A DNA stretch of 64,000 nucleotides from Novosphingobium aureum (GTDB lineage: Bacteria > Pseudomonadota > Alphaproteobacteria > Sphingomonadales > Sphingomonadaceae). The DNA lies in contig NZ_JADZGI010000002.1 of NCBI RefSeq assembly GCF_015865035.1, positions 1 to 64,000 of the forward strand. Direction: 5' to 3'. The notes beneath the pieces are model-generated. The model was given only the letters and a program-made list of their open reading frames with translations, was not told where the DNA came from and did no database searches. Both the position numbers and the translations under genes were made by a program. This document shows positions 26,054 to 34,597 of the stretch, piece by piece. Position 1 is the stretch's first letter, and every line of letters begins with the position of its first letter.

Positions 26054-27037
26054 TCAGGATGGCACCGGTAGAGCACTGCACTCGGTCGAGTGCTTGCGAC
26101 GCATTATGCTGCGTAGCAGTAGGTAGCTAACAATCGCGGCGGAAGCCCCTACAATTCCATCTAGCGCGTAGTGCCAGCCCAGCGAGATCGAGAGCGCGAA
26201 AATCAACATGGCATATGCAACTGCCCACGGAAACAGCCTGGGAGCGATTACCCGCGCCGTGATCGCGATCCACGTCGACATCACGACATGCAGAGAAGGC
26301 ATCGCCGAGATGCCGCTTCCTAGCAGGGAGCCTTTTGCTTGGTAGGTTGTCCAAAGATAGTCGGCTATGCGTGCCGTCTCCTCATCCACCACTAGTCCCG
26401 CAAAGCGATTGCCGTAACCCATGCGCTCGTAAAAAATCGGGCCAACCGCGGGCATGAGCATGTGAATGACCGGTCCGATCACAAGCCACAGCACAAAGTA
26501 ATGCAACATGATCGCGGACCTCTCTGGAGAGCGAGGGGCACTAGCGGCAACCAGTAGTGTCCCGATGATCGCTACAAACCAGGACCGGTGATAGACATGC
26601 CCGACATAACGAAAATTCATCCACGAAAATAATGTCCATGGGTCATGCCCCAAGAACAGAGCCCTGTCTTGTTCGGCAAGCGCCCTATCAGCCCAGAACA
26701 CGACATGGAAATTGAGCATTGATTTGGTCCACGTAAAGACCATGAGACCAAGACTTGCTACAAGAACGACCCCGGTCAAGTGTCCGATGCCAGAGCGATG
26801 GCGCGAGATAATGGACCACATCTCTCGCAAGGGGGACACAGGACGGGCAAGGATGACTTGCCAAGTCGCCCAGATCGAGCAAATCACCGTTGCGATGATA
26901 AAGCAACCTATCGGGGTGCTCGTTGCGTGCAAAAGAAACAAGTAGCTCGGAGTCGCTGCAATTGCACAAGTTCCAACAGCTCCGGTCAACGCCAAAGCTG
27001 GAACAATCCAGTCACGATCTTCAACAAGTCGTCTCAT
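26054..27037 (-). CDS. PAP2-family / AUR1-like membrane phosphatase or phosphotransferase
   Basis: A 327-residue membrane protein with about seven to nine hydrophobic segments. The C-terminal third carries PAP2 motifs: SAMPSLHVVMS near residue 245 and GWHYALDGIVG near residue 290. The spacing resembles AUR1/inositol-phosphoceramide-synthase-like PAP2 proteins, which move a phospho-headgroup between lipids; sphingomonads make sphingolipids, so a lipid headgroup role is possible but unproven. Its base composition is plainly less GC-rich than its neighbours and it follows a tRNA gene, suggesting transfer. Confidence 0.75.
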   Translation of the reverse strand: MRRLVEDRDWIVPALALTGAVGTCAIAATPSYLFLLHATSTPIGCFIIATVICSIWATWQVILARPVSPLREMWSIISRHRSGIGHLTGVVLVASLGLMVFTWTKSMLNFHVVFWADRALAEQDRALFLGHDPWTLFSWMNFRYVGHVYHRSWFVAIIGTLLVAASAPRSPERSAIMLHYFVLWLVIGPVIHMLMPAVGPIFYERMGYGNRFAGLVVDEETARIADYLWTTYQAKGSLLGSGISAMPSLHVVMSTWIAITARVIAPRLFPWAVAYAMLIFALSISLGWHYALDGIVGASAAIVSYLLLRSIMRRKHSTECSALPVPS

Positions 27038-27223
27038 ACGAAGAGATCACAACCAAAATAGAATTATTGCAAGTCAATTAACGAATACTAACAGCGGGCC
27101 TAATGACCCGGCGCGATGAAGCCGGGGTGCTCAAGTCGGCGAATGCCGGCTTTCGGCGCGCCTAGCTTTGCTCTAGGCAGCGCAGCTCCGGCCAGATCGC
27201 TGGCAGTCTTCGAGGATCGGACG

Positions 27224-27913
27224 ATGATCACATTCGCACGGCGCAAGCGCGATACCGGCAACTCTGCGCCGATCATCGTGCGCGCCATATCAATGATTCT
27301 TGGCCTGTCGGTTCTGGCGCTGGTTCTGCCGTTCCCCTCCGAGGCGAAAGCGCAGGCGAGCGAAGGAGCCAGCGCCCGTGCGCAGATCCAGAACGATCCT
27401 GTCGCCCCGCGGCGCGGCGCGCGCAAGGGTGACGTCGTTCTGGTCCTCTTCTCCGACTACCAGTGCCCCTATTGCAGGCGGCTGCACCCGATGCTCGAGC
27501 AATTGCTCAAGGAAGACCCGAAGGTCACCGTCGTCTATCGCGACTGGCCGATCCTCAGCCAGGGCTCGGTCGATGCGGCCAAGGCCGCCATCGCCGCCAA
27601 TTATCAGGGCAAGCACAAGGCCTTCGACGCAGCGCTGATGCAGATTTCGGGACGAATTGGCACCGAGGACATCCGCGCCGCCGCCACGCGCGCAGGGGTC
27701 GACTGGAAACGCCTCCAGTCCGACCTCAAGCTGCACAAGGACGATATCGAAGGTCTGCTCGGACGCAATGACCTCTACGCAACGATGCTGGGCCTTTCCG
27801 GCACCCCGGGCATGCTGGTCGGACCATACCTCGTACCCGGCGTGGTCGACATGGCGGGCCTGCGCAAAGTGGTGGGAATGGCCCGTGCGCGATCGGGGAC
27901 CACAGGGGACTGA
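27224..27913 (+). CDS. DsbA-family thiol:disulfide protein
   Basis: A 229-residue exported thioredoxin-fold protein. After a hydrophobic N-terminus (about residues 15-40, ending near AKAQ) comes LVLFSDYQCPYCRRLHP with the active-site CPYC near residue 82, then a helical insert and the cis-Pro region SGTPGMLVGPYLVPG near residue 190. It resembles the DsbA/BdbD-like group that makes or isomerises disulfides in the periplasm. The ATG at 27224 has GAGGA 8 nt upstream. Confidence 0.87.
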   Translation: MITFARRKRDTGNSAPIIVRAISMILGLSVLALVLPFPSEAKAQASEGASARAQIQNDPVAPRRGARKGDVVLVLFSDYQCPYCRRLHPMLEQLLKEDPKVTVVYRDWPILSQGSVDAAKAAIAANYQGKHKAFDAALMQISGRIGTEDIRAAATRAGVDWKRLQSDLKLHKDDIEGLLGRNDLYATMLGLSGTPGMLVGPYLVPGVVDMAGLRKVVGMARARSGTTGD

Positions 27914-27944
27914 GGCGCGCGCCGCACGGGGGCGATGCCGAGCA

Positions 27945-27983
27945 AGGCCGGCCCACGCACTCGGTGAAACGCCGGGCCGGCCT
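27945..27983. terminator. Hairpin between dsbA-like gene and cobA
   Basis: AGGCCGGCCC (27945-27954) and GGGCCGGCCT (27974-27983) form a perfect ten-pair stem between convergent genes. There is no strong T-run, so the termination role is inferred from position. Confidence 0.55.
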
Positions 27984-28087
27984 CGCCCCGTTCGCCCACT
28001 CCCCCAAAAGGGACGAACCGGTACCGTTGCAGCAAGGCTGCTCCGGTGGCGAGTGCAGCCCTAGACATCAATGATTTCAGAAGTCTT

Positions 28088-28888
28088 TCACAATTCTTGC
28101 AAGCTGGTTCCGCGCTGCGCCGCGAGCGACACGGCTGGCGCCTCGCTCTGACGCAGCGCCTCGCCGATGAGCAGCAGCGCAGGACCATCGCCAAGCGCGG
28201 TACGCGCGGCCAGCGGCAGCAGCGAGAGCTGGGTGTGGAAAGTGCGCTCTTGCGGCAGGCTCGCATTCTCGACCAGAGCGACGGGCGTGGTAGCCGGCAA
28301 CCCGGCCTCGATCAGGCGGGCCGAGACTTGGCCCGCAGCCGCCTTGCCCATGTAGACCGCGAGCGTCGCTTCGGGATCGGCGAGCCGCTCCCAGTCGAGC
28401 ACCAGCTCCTCGCCCGCCCGGGCATGCGCGGTGACGAAGGTCAGCTTGCGCGCGAGGCCGCGCAGGGTGAGCGAGGCCCCGAGCCCTGCCGCAGCCGCAC
28501 TCGCCGCGGTAACGCCGGGGCATACCCGGACCGCTACGCCCGCAGCACGGCAAGCGTCGAGCTCCTCGGTTGAGCGACCGAAGATCGAGGGATCGCCGCC
28601 CTTGAGGCGCACCACCCGCTCACCGGCAAGCGCGGCCTCGACGATCAGCGCATCGATTGCCTTCTGCTCCTTCGAATGGCGCCCGGAGCGCTTGCCGACA
28701 TAGACCTTGCGGCTACGGCGCGGTGCAAGTGCGAGCACTTCGGGTCCGACCAGCGCATCATGGAAGATCACGCTGGCAGAAGCGATCAGCCGCTCGGCCT
28801 TGCGGGTCAGCAGTTCGGGATCGCCGGGACCAGCCCCGACCAGCCAGACCGAACCCTCGGGGAAATCGTCATGATGGGGGGCAATCAT
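28088..28888 (-). CDS. cobA: Uroporphyrinogen-III C-methyltransferase
   Basis: A 266-residue SAM-dependent enzyme making precorrin-2 for siroheme. The family motifs are VWLVGAGPGDPELLT near the start, VVRLKGGDPSIFGR near residue 85, then CPGVTAASAAAA. It is the methyltransferase only: no CysG-type dehydrogenase/ferrochelatase domain is fused or nearby. Its ATG overlaps the nasA stop (ATGA). Location after nirB-nirD-nasA fits a job supplying siroheme to nitrite reductase. Confidence 0.95.
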   Translation of the reverse strand: MIAPHHDDFPEGSVWLVGAGPGDPELLTRKAERLIASASVIFHDALVGPEVLALAPRRSRKVYVGKRSGRHSKEQKAIDALIVEAALAGERVVRLKGGDPSIFGRSTEELDACRAAGVAVRVCPGVTAASAAAAGLGASLTLRGLARKLTFVTAHARAGEELVLDWERLADPEATLAVYMGKAAAGQVSARLIEAGLPATTPVALVENASLPQERTFHTQLSLLPLAARTALGDGPALLLIGEALRQSEAPAVSLAAQRGTSLQEL

Positions 28889-31464
28889 TCCGCAGGCTCC
28901 CTTGTCGTGTTTGAACATGCCTCGAGCAACTTGGCGATGGCCGGGCGGCACGAGCCGCAGTTGGTCCCGGCGCGGGTGCAGGACCCGATTGCCGCGACGG
29001 TGTCGGCGCCACTTTCGGCCGCTGCCGTGATGTCGTTCGCGCCGACGCCATGGCACACGCATACGATCGGACCGCGATCGGGCTGCGGCGTGCTCGGGCG
29101 CGCGGCGAGCAGTTCGCAGGCGCTTGCCTCATCGAGGCCAAGCTGGCCCGCTACCCAGGCGCGCTGCGGCAGGCGCCCCTTGCGCGTCAGGAAGGCCGCC
29201 GCGAGCAGCACGCCATCCTCGCCGCGCACCGCGATGCGGCGCATGCCGCGCGCGAAGTCGGCAACCTCGAGCCGCTCGCCTTCGGGAAGCAGTGCATCGA
29301 GATCGACACTGCCCTCGCCGGCAAGTTCGTAGAGCCAGCCTGCGGCGACCTTCGAGCGGGTCCAGTAGAGCAGACCATGCGGCTCGATTGCCTCGCGCAA
29401 CACGAGAAAGGCCTGCCAGTCGGGCGTGAGCGGCATCGCGCGCGCGGCATTGTTCTTGAAACCGGGCTGGCCGGAGACCGGGTCGACCTGCTGGCCGGGA
29501 AGGAGATTGGCGCGCCCTTCCCCGCTCATCGCATCGGCCCAGTGCATCGGCACGCAGATCTCGCCGCGGCGCTGTCCCTCGCTCACCATCACGCGAAAGA
29601 CCGCGCTGCCCTGCCGGGTCACGATCCTTGCGAGCCCCCCGTCGTGCAATCCGTCCTTCGCGGCATCGGCGGGGTGAACCTCGAGCAAAGGTTCCGGGCG
29701 ATGCTGCGAGAGCGTCGCCGAAAGGCCTGTGCGGGTCATGGTGTGCCACTGGTCGCGGTAGCGCGCCGTGTTGAGCCGCAGCGGAAAGGCGCGGTCGAAG
29801 CTCTGCGCCGAAGGACGCACCGTGACCATGCGCGCCTTGCCCGAGGGGCGCGGAAAGCGCCATGCCAGCGGACGTTCGCCGCCCCACTGGAACGGCTGCA
29901 TCGTCTCGTAGGCCTCGTCCGAGAGGTCAGCATGCGCGGTGAGGTCGAGGCAAAGGCCGCGCGCTGCGGAAAGCCGCGTCATCGCTGCATATTCCCGGAA
30001 GACCGAGGCAGCATTGGGCCAGTCGAAGGCCGCTTCCCAGCCCATGCGGGCAGCGACCCCGGCGATGATGCGCCAGTCGGCGCGGGCCTCGCCGGGACTG
30101 GCGAAGAGGCGACGCTGGCGCGAGACACGGCGTTCGGAATTGGTGACGGTGCCGTCCTTCTCGCCCCAGGCTTCGGCGGGCAGGAGGATGTCGGCATGGC
30201 GCGCGGTGTCGGTCCCAGCGATCACGTCGGAGACGACCAGCGTCTCGCAGCGCGCAAGCGCCTCGCGCACGAAGCCGCTGTCGGGCATCGAGACCGCCGG
30301 ATTGGTCGCCATGACCCACAGGAACTTGATCTTGCCCTCGTGAACCGCGCGGAACATGTCCACCGCCTTGAGACCGGGCCCGGAGCACAGCTGCGGCGCC
30401 TTCCAGAACGCGGCCACGTCGCGCCGCTCGTCCTCGGAGAACCCGAGGTGACACGCCAGCGTACTGGCGAGCCCGCCGACCTCGCGGCCGCCCATCGCGT
30501 TGGGCTGGCCGGTGATCGAGAACGGGCCTGCCCCGATGCGGTTGATGCGTCCCGTCGCGAGATGCAGGTTGATGATCGCGTTGCCCTTGTCGGTACCCGC
30601 GACCGACTGGTTGGAGCCTTGCGAGAACAGCGTGATCATGCGCGGATGGGCGACGACCAGCGTGCACAGCTGCTCGAACAGCTTGGGCGCAATCCCCGGA
30701 TCGCAATCGAGCCCGGTCCAGAAGTCGGGATCGACCTCGACCCGCCCGTTGAGGAAGGCATGGTCATGCATGCCCAGCGCCATCATGCGCGCCAGCAGGG
30801 CATTGAACAGCGCGACGTCGCCGTCGGGTGCTACGGGTATGTGGAGGTCGGCCTGCTCGGCCGTCTCGGTCCGGCGTGGATCGATCACCACGATCTTCGT
30901 GCCGCGCCGCTCACGCGTCTTCTCGATGCGCTGCCACACGACCGGGTGGCACCATGCCGTATTGGAGCCGACCAGCACGATCAGGTCTGCGGCATCGAGG
31001 TCCTCGTAGGAACAAGGCACCACGTCCTCGCCGAAGGCACGGTTGTAGGCGGCGACCGCGCTCGCCATGCACAGGCGCGAATTGGTGTCGATGTTGCCGG
31101 TGCCGATGAAACCCTTCATCAGCTTGTTGGCCGCGTAATAGTCCTCGGTCAGGAGCTGGCCCGAGACATAGAAAGCGACGCTTTCGGGACCGTGCTCGTC
31201 GATCGCCTTGCGCATCCTGTGCGCGACGGCGTCGAGCGCCCCGTCCCAGTCCGTGCGCGCACCGTCGACCACGGGGTGCAGGAGCCGCCCCTCGAGCCCG
31301 ACGGTCTCGCCAAGGTGCGTGCCCTTCGAGCAGAGCCGCCCGCCGTTCGCCGGGTGGCTTCGGTCTCCGGCGATCACGACCCCCCGATCGTCACCGCCAG
31401 AGACCTCGGCCACGATACCGCAGCCGACACCGCAATAGGCGCAGGTGGTACGGATCGGCGCCAT
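28885..31464 (-). CDS. nasA: Assimilatory nitrate reductase catalytic subunit
   Basis: An 859-residue cytosolic molybdenum enzyme reducing nitrate to nitrite. The N-terminal [4Fe-4S] ligands are Cys8, Cys11, Cys15 and Cys45. The bis-MGD domains follow, with GTDKGNAIINLHLATGRINR near residue 295. After the molybdopterin dinucleotide domain comes a C-terminal BFD-like [2Fe-2S] domain (CVCHGVG ... CTRAGTNCGSC, about residues 800-850), typical of NasA proteins that take electrons from a carrier. No separate flavoprotein diaphorase gene is adjacent. It lies 4 nt after nirD and overlaps cobA. Confidence 0.96.
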   Translation of the reverse strand: MAPIRTTCAYCGVGCGIVAEVSGGDDRGVVIAGDRSHPANGGRLCSKGTHLGETVGLEGRLLHPVVDGARTDWDGALDAVAHRMRKAIDEHGPESVAFYVSGQLLTEDYYAANKLMKGFIGTGNIDTNSRLCMASAVAAYNRAFGEDVVPCSYEDLDAADLIVLVGSNTAWCHPVVWQRIEKTRERRGTKIVVIDPRRTETAEQADLHIPVAPDGDVALFNALLARMMALGMHDHAFLNGRVEVDPDFWTGLDCDPGIAPKLFEQLCTLVVAHPRMITLFSQGSNQSVAGTDKGNAIINLHLATGRINRIGAGPFSITGQPNAMGGREVGGLASTLACHLGFSEDERRDVAAFWKAPQLCSGPGLKAVDMFRAVHEGKIKFLWVMATNPAVSMPDSGFVREALARCETLVVSDVIAGTDTARHADILLPAEAWGEKDGTVTNSERRVSRQRRLFASPGEARADWRIIAGVAARMGWEAAFDWPNAASVFREYAAMTRLSAARGLCLDLTAHADLSDEAYETMQPFQWGGERPLAWRFPRPSGKARMVTVRPSAQSFDRAFPLRLNTARYRDQWHTMTRTGLSATLSQHRPEPLLEVHPADAAKDGLHDGGLARIVTRQGSAVFRVMVSEGQRRGEICVPMHWADAMSGEGRANLLPGQQVDPVSGQPGFKNNAARAMPLTPDWQAFLVLREAIEPHGLLYWTRSKVAAGWLYELAGEGSVDLDALLPEGERLEVADFARGMRRIAVRGEDGVLLAAAFLTRKGRLPQRAWVAGQLGLDEASACELLAARPSTPQPDRGPIVCVCHGVGANDITAAAESGADTVAAIGSCTRAGTNCGSCRPAIAKLLEACSNTTREPAE

Positions 31465-31468
31465 GCGC

Positions 31469-31837
31469 TCAGGCCGCCTCGGCCTGGTTGCCAGAGCCGA
31501 TCACGGCAGAGCGCAGGAGGTAGAGCCGCCCGGCATCGACACGCAGCGGGATCGTCGGCACGCAGCCCTCGTCCCCGCCCAGCGCCATGCCGGTGCGCAG
31601 CGAGATGTTCCAGTTGTGCAAGGGACAGGTCACCACGTCGCCATGGACGATGCCCTGGCTTAGCGGCCCCTGCCGGTGCGGGCAGGTATTCTCGATTGCG
31701 AAGAACTCGCCGCGCATGGTGCGGAACACCGCGATCTCGCGGACCTTGGCGCCGCTCGCATCCTCGACCGGAAGCGTGCGCGCAGTGCCTGCCTCGATCT
31801 GCTGTGCAGACCCGATATCCAGCCAGTCTCCGATCAC
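31469..31837 (-). CDS. nirD: Nitrite reductase small subunit (Rieske-type)
   Basis: A 122-residue protein with a Rieske-like [2Fe-2S] site: CPHRQGPL near residue 48 and CPLHNWNI near residue 68. It is the small partner of NirB in NADH-dependent siroheme nitrite reduction. The GTG at 31837 overlaps the nirB stop (GTGA). Cytosolic. Confidence 0.94.
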   Translation of the reverse strand: MIGDWLDIGSAQQIEAGTARTLPVEDASGAKVREIAVFRTMRGEFFAIENTCPHRQGPLSQGIVHGDVVTCPLHNWNISLRTGMALGGDEGCVPTIPLRVDAGRLYLLRSAVIGSGNQAEAA

Positions 31838-34344
31838 GATACGGTCTCCATTTCCATCGGGCGCACGGTGGCGATGTGCTGGTGCAGGTCCGAACGCTCA
31901 CCCTCGGCGCGCCGGGCCCAGGGGTCGTCCTGCATGAACTGCTGCGAATAGCGGAATGCCGCGGCATAAGTGGCGATTGCACCATCCTCGGCGAGGCGGT
32001 CCTTGACGTATTGCAAGCCGACCCGCTCGACCCAGGGCGCGGTGCGCTCGAGGTAGTGGGCCTCCTCGCGGTAGAGCTGGATGAAGGCAGCACACACGTC
32101 GAGCGCCTCCTGCTCGGTCTCGACCTTGCAAAGGAGGTCGGTGGCGCGAACCTTGATGCCGCCGTTGCCCGCGATGTGCAGTTCGTAGCCACTGTCGACG
32201 CAGACCACGCCGAAGTCCTTGATCGTCGCCTCCGCGCAGTTGCGGGGGCAGCCCGAGACCGCGATCTTGAACTTGTGCGGCATCCACGAGCCCCAGGTCA
32301 TGCGCTCGATCTGGACGCCGAGCCCGGTCGAATCCTGGGTGCCGAAGCGGCACCATTCCGAACCGACGCAGGTCTTCACCGTGCGCAGCGACTTGCCATA
32401 GGCATGGCCCGAGACCATCCCGGCGGCGTTGAGGTCGGCCCAGACCGCGGGCAGGTCCTCCTTCTTGATGCCGAAGATGTCGAGCCGCTGGCCGCCGGTA
32501 ACCTTGACCATCGGCGCGTCGTACTTCTCGACCACGTCTGCGATCGCGCGCAGTTCGCGCGGGTTGGTGAGCCCGCCCCACATGCGCGGGACGACCGAAT
32601 AGGTGCCGTCCTTCTGGATGTTGGCGTGCATGCGCTCGTTGACGAAGCGGCTCTTCTGGTCATCCTCGTATTCGTCCGGCCATGCGCACAGCAGGTAGTA
32701 GTTGAGCGCAGGGCGGCACGAGGCGCAGCCGTCGGGCGTCGACCAGTGCAGTTCCTGCATTACCTGCGGGATCAGCTTGAGCTCCTTCTCGAGGATCAGC
32801 GCGCGCACGTCGTCGTGAGTGAAGCTGGTGCACTTGCACAAGGTCTTCGGTCCGCTCTCGACCTCGCCGCCCAGCGTCAGCGAGAGCAGGCTCTCGACCA
32901 GTCCGGTGCACGAGCCGCACGAGGCCGAGGCCTTGCAGGTCGAGCGCACGGCATCGAGCGAGTGCGATCCGTCATTGATGCACGAGACGACCTGGCCCTT
33001 GGAGACGCCGTTGCACCCGCAGATCTCGGCATCGTCCGAGAGGGCCGCAACGGCAGCATTAGGGTCCGCGAGCGCACCCCCGGACGCGAAGGCCTGACCG
33101 AAAATGAGTGCCTCGCGAATGTCCGAGACGTCCTCGCCCTTCTTGAGCAGGTCGAAGTACCACGAGCCATCGGCGGTATCGCCGTAGAGCACCGCGCCCA
33201 CGACCTTGTTGCCCTGCACGATCACGCGCTTGTAGATCCCGCGCGAGGCATCGCGCATGACAATGTCCTCGCAAGGCTCGCCGTCGGGCCCCGGTGCACC
33301 GGAGAAATCGCCGGCGGAGAACAGGTCGATCCCCGAGACCTTGAGCTTGGTCGAGGTCACCGAACCCGCATAGCCGGTCGGGCGGTCGGTGACGTGATCG
33401 GCAAGTGCGCGGCACATTTCCCACAGCGGCGCGACGAGGCCGTAGCACAGGCCCCGGTGCTGGACGCATTCTCCAACCGAGAGGATCGCCGGGTCCGAGG
33501 TGACCATGTGATCGTCGACGAGAATGCCGCGCTCGACGTCCAGCCCGGCGGCCTTGGCCAGCCCGGTCGAGGGGCGAATACCGACGGCCATGACGACGAT
33601 GTCGGCAGGAATCTCGGTCCCGTCCTCGAGCAGGACGCCGGTAACCTTGCCCTGCTTGCCGAGCACTTCCTTGGTGTTGGCGCCAGTAAGGATGGTCTGC
33701 CCGCGGCTTTCCAGCTCGGTCTTGAGTAGGTAGCCCGCAGCCTCGTCGAGCTGGCGCTCCATGAGCGTTGGCATGAGATGGATCACGGTGACCTTCATCC
33801 CGCGCAGCGAGAGACCGTGCGCTGCCTCGAGCCCGAGCAGGCCGCCGCCGATGACGACCGCATTGCCGCCTTTGTCGGCGGCTGCGAGCATCCTGTCGAC
33901 GTCGTCGAGATCGCGAAAGGTGACCACGCCTTCGAGGTCCTTGCCCGGAACCGGGATGATGAAGGGTTCCGAACCCGTGGCGATGAGCAGCTTGTCGTAA
34001 GGCTCGGTGCGACCCGAAGCGGCGACGACGGTCTGGTTCGCGCGGTCGATGTGATCGACGCGGTCACCCGAAACGAGCGTGATGCCGTTGTCGGCATACC
34101 ATTCGCTGGTGTTGATGACGATTTCGTCGAAAGTCTTCTCGCCGGCGAGAACGGGCGAAAGCATGATCCGGTTGTAGTTCACGCGCGGCTCGGCGCCGAA
34201 GATCGTGACCTCGAAGCGGCCCGGATCGCGGGCGAGGATTTCCTCCACCGCGCGGCAGCCCGCCATGCCGTTGCCGATCACCACCAGCTTCTCGCGCTTG
34301 CCGCCGGGAAGCCCCCCATTCGCGAAGTTCATCGGTGCATTCAC
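31834..34344 (-). CDS. nirB: Nitrite reductase [NAD(P)H] large subunit
   Basis: An 836-residue enzyme reducing nitrite to ammonium with six electrons. Order: FAD/NAD(P)H oxidoreductase with VVIGNGMAGCRAVEEIL at the N-terminus; two BFD-like [2Fe-2S] segments (CGCNGVS ... CGSC and CKCTSF ... CASC, about residues 415-530); then the siroheme/[4Fe-4S] domains with CVGSEWC and CPRNC. The GTG at 34344 is preferred: it has GGAG 7 nt upstream, while the ATG at 34332 has none. Expression should depend on the antitermination leader that ends 28 nt upstream. Confidence 0.95.
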   Translation of the reverse strand: MNAPMNFANGGLPGGKREKLVVIGNGMAGCRAVEEILARDPGRFEVTIFGAEPRVNYNRIMLSPVLAGEKTFDEIVINTSEWYADNGITLVSGDRVDHIDRANQTVVAASGRTEPYDKLLIATGSEPFIIPVPGKDLEGVVTFRDLDDVDRMLAAADKGGNAVVIGGGLLGLEAAHGLSLRGMKVTVIHLMPTLMERQLDEAAGYLLKTELESRGQTILTGANTKEVLGKQGKVTGVLLEDGTEIPADIVVMAVGIRPSTGLAKAAGLDVERGILVDDHMVTSDPAILSVGECVQHRGLCYGLVAPLWEMCRALADHVTDRPTGYAGSVTSTKLKVSGIDLFSAGDFSGAPGPDGEPCEDIVMRDASRGIYKRVIVQGNKVVGAVLYGDTADGSWYFDLLKKGEDVSDIREALIFGQAFASGGALADPNAAVAALSDDAEICGCNGVSKGQVVSCINDGSHSLDAVRSTCKASASCGSCTGLVESLLSLTLGGEVESGPKTLCKCTSFTHDDVRALILEKELKLIPQVMQELHWSTPDGCASCRPALNYYLLCAWPDEYEDDQKSRFVNERMHANIQKDGTYSVVPRMWGGLTNPRELRAIADVVEKYDAPMVKVTGGQRLDIFGIKKEDLPAVWADLNAAGMVSGHAYGKSLRTVKTCVGSEWCRFGTQDSTGLGVQIERMTWGSWMPHKFKIAVSGCPRNCAEATIKDFGVVCVDSGYELHIAGNGGIKVRATDLLCKVETEQEALDVCAAFIQLYREEAHYLERTAPWVERVGLQYVKDRLAEDGAIATYAAAFRYSQQFMQDDPWARRAEGERSDLHQHIATVRPMEMETVS

Positions 34345-34372
34345 GTCCCGTCTCCGTCCGTGACGCGCACAC

Positions 34373-34480
34373 AAAAAAACCGCCTCGAGCCTGTCCCTGA
34401 AGGGAAAGGCACGGGCGGCTTCGTTGCCACGCGTCTGCAAATCTGAAAGCAAGGCGCTTGAAATCGTCCAGCTGTGGACG
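34373..34480 (-). promoter_or_regulatory. ANTAR-type antitermination leader of nirB-nirD-nasA-cobA
   Basis: On the minus strand, hairpin 1 is CGTCC-ACAGCT-GGACG (34465-34480) and hairpin 2 is GTGGC-AACGAA-GCCGC (34415-34430). Both have six-base loops with A at position 1 and G at position 4, the ANTAR-protein recognition rule. They are 34 nt apart. Hairpin 2 uses GCCGC, part of the 5' arm of a terminator (CCGCC ... GGCGG, inner stem GCCT/AGGC with TCCC/GGGA) that ends in seven U residues (34373-34379). Forming hairpin 2 and the terminator is mutually exclusive. The ANTAR protein NasT is encoded at 45130-45708. Confidence 0.88.
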
Positions 34481-34500
34481 GCGCAATCTTGCTATGTCTT

Positions 34501-34534
34501 GTTTAACTGATTCGGCAGGTTTGCAGCAAGCCTG
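34501..34534 (-). promoter_or_regulatory. Candidate nirB promoter with overlapping palindrome
   Basis: TTGCTG (34524-34529), a 17-nt spacer and TTAAAC (34501-34506) read on the minus strand, with transcription expected to start 20 nt before hairpin 1. The -35 lies inside the near-palindrome CAGGCTTGCTGCAAACCTG (34516-34534; CAGG-N-TTGC-N-GCAA-N-CCTG). The nrtA upstream region has the same spacing and much of the same sequence. Confidence 0.5.
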
Positions 34535-34552
34535 TTTTTGCGTCCACCTGCC

Positions 34553-34584
34553 AAAAAAGCATCCCGCCCCGAAAAAAGGCGGGA
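34553..34584 (-). terminator. Terminator after cynS
   Basis: Minus strand: TCCCGCC and GGCGGGA form a stem, followed by TGCTTTTTT. It lies 13 nt past the cynS stop and separates the nrtA...cynS operon from nirB. Confidence 0.85.
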
Positions 34585-34597
34585 CACCAGAGCGGCA

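Noticed and set aside
25677..26126. A 149-codon frame overlapping tRNA-Ser.
   Set aside because: It starts inside the tRNA and translates tRNA sequence. Only its later part (25893-26034) has any protein-like look and is noted as a fragment.
29050..33729. A 1559-codon open frame on the plus strand opposite nasA, nirD and nirB.
   Set aside because: Its product is rich in Arg, His, Asp and Gly with no domain, and it lies antisense to three clearly recognised enzymes. Long antisense frames are expected in high-GC genes.
34516..34534. Reading the nirB upstream palindrome as an FNR or Fur site.
   Set aside because: The half-sites TTGC/GCAA with a one-base centre do not fit the TTGAT-N4-ATCAA FNR pattern or a clear Fur box; kept only as an unnamed operator candidate.
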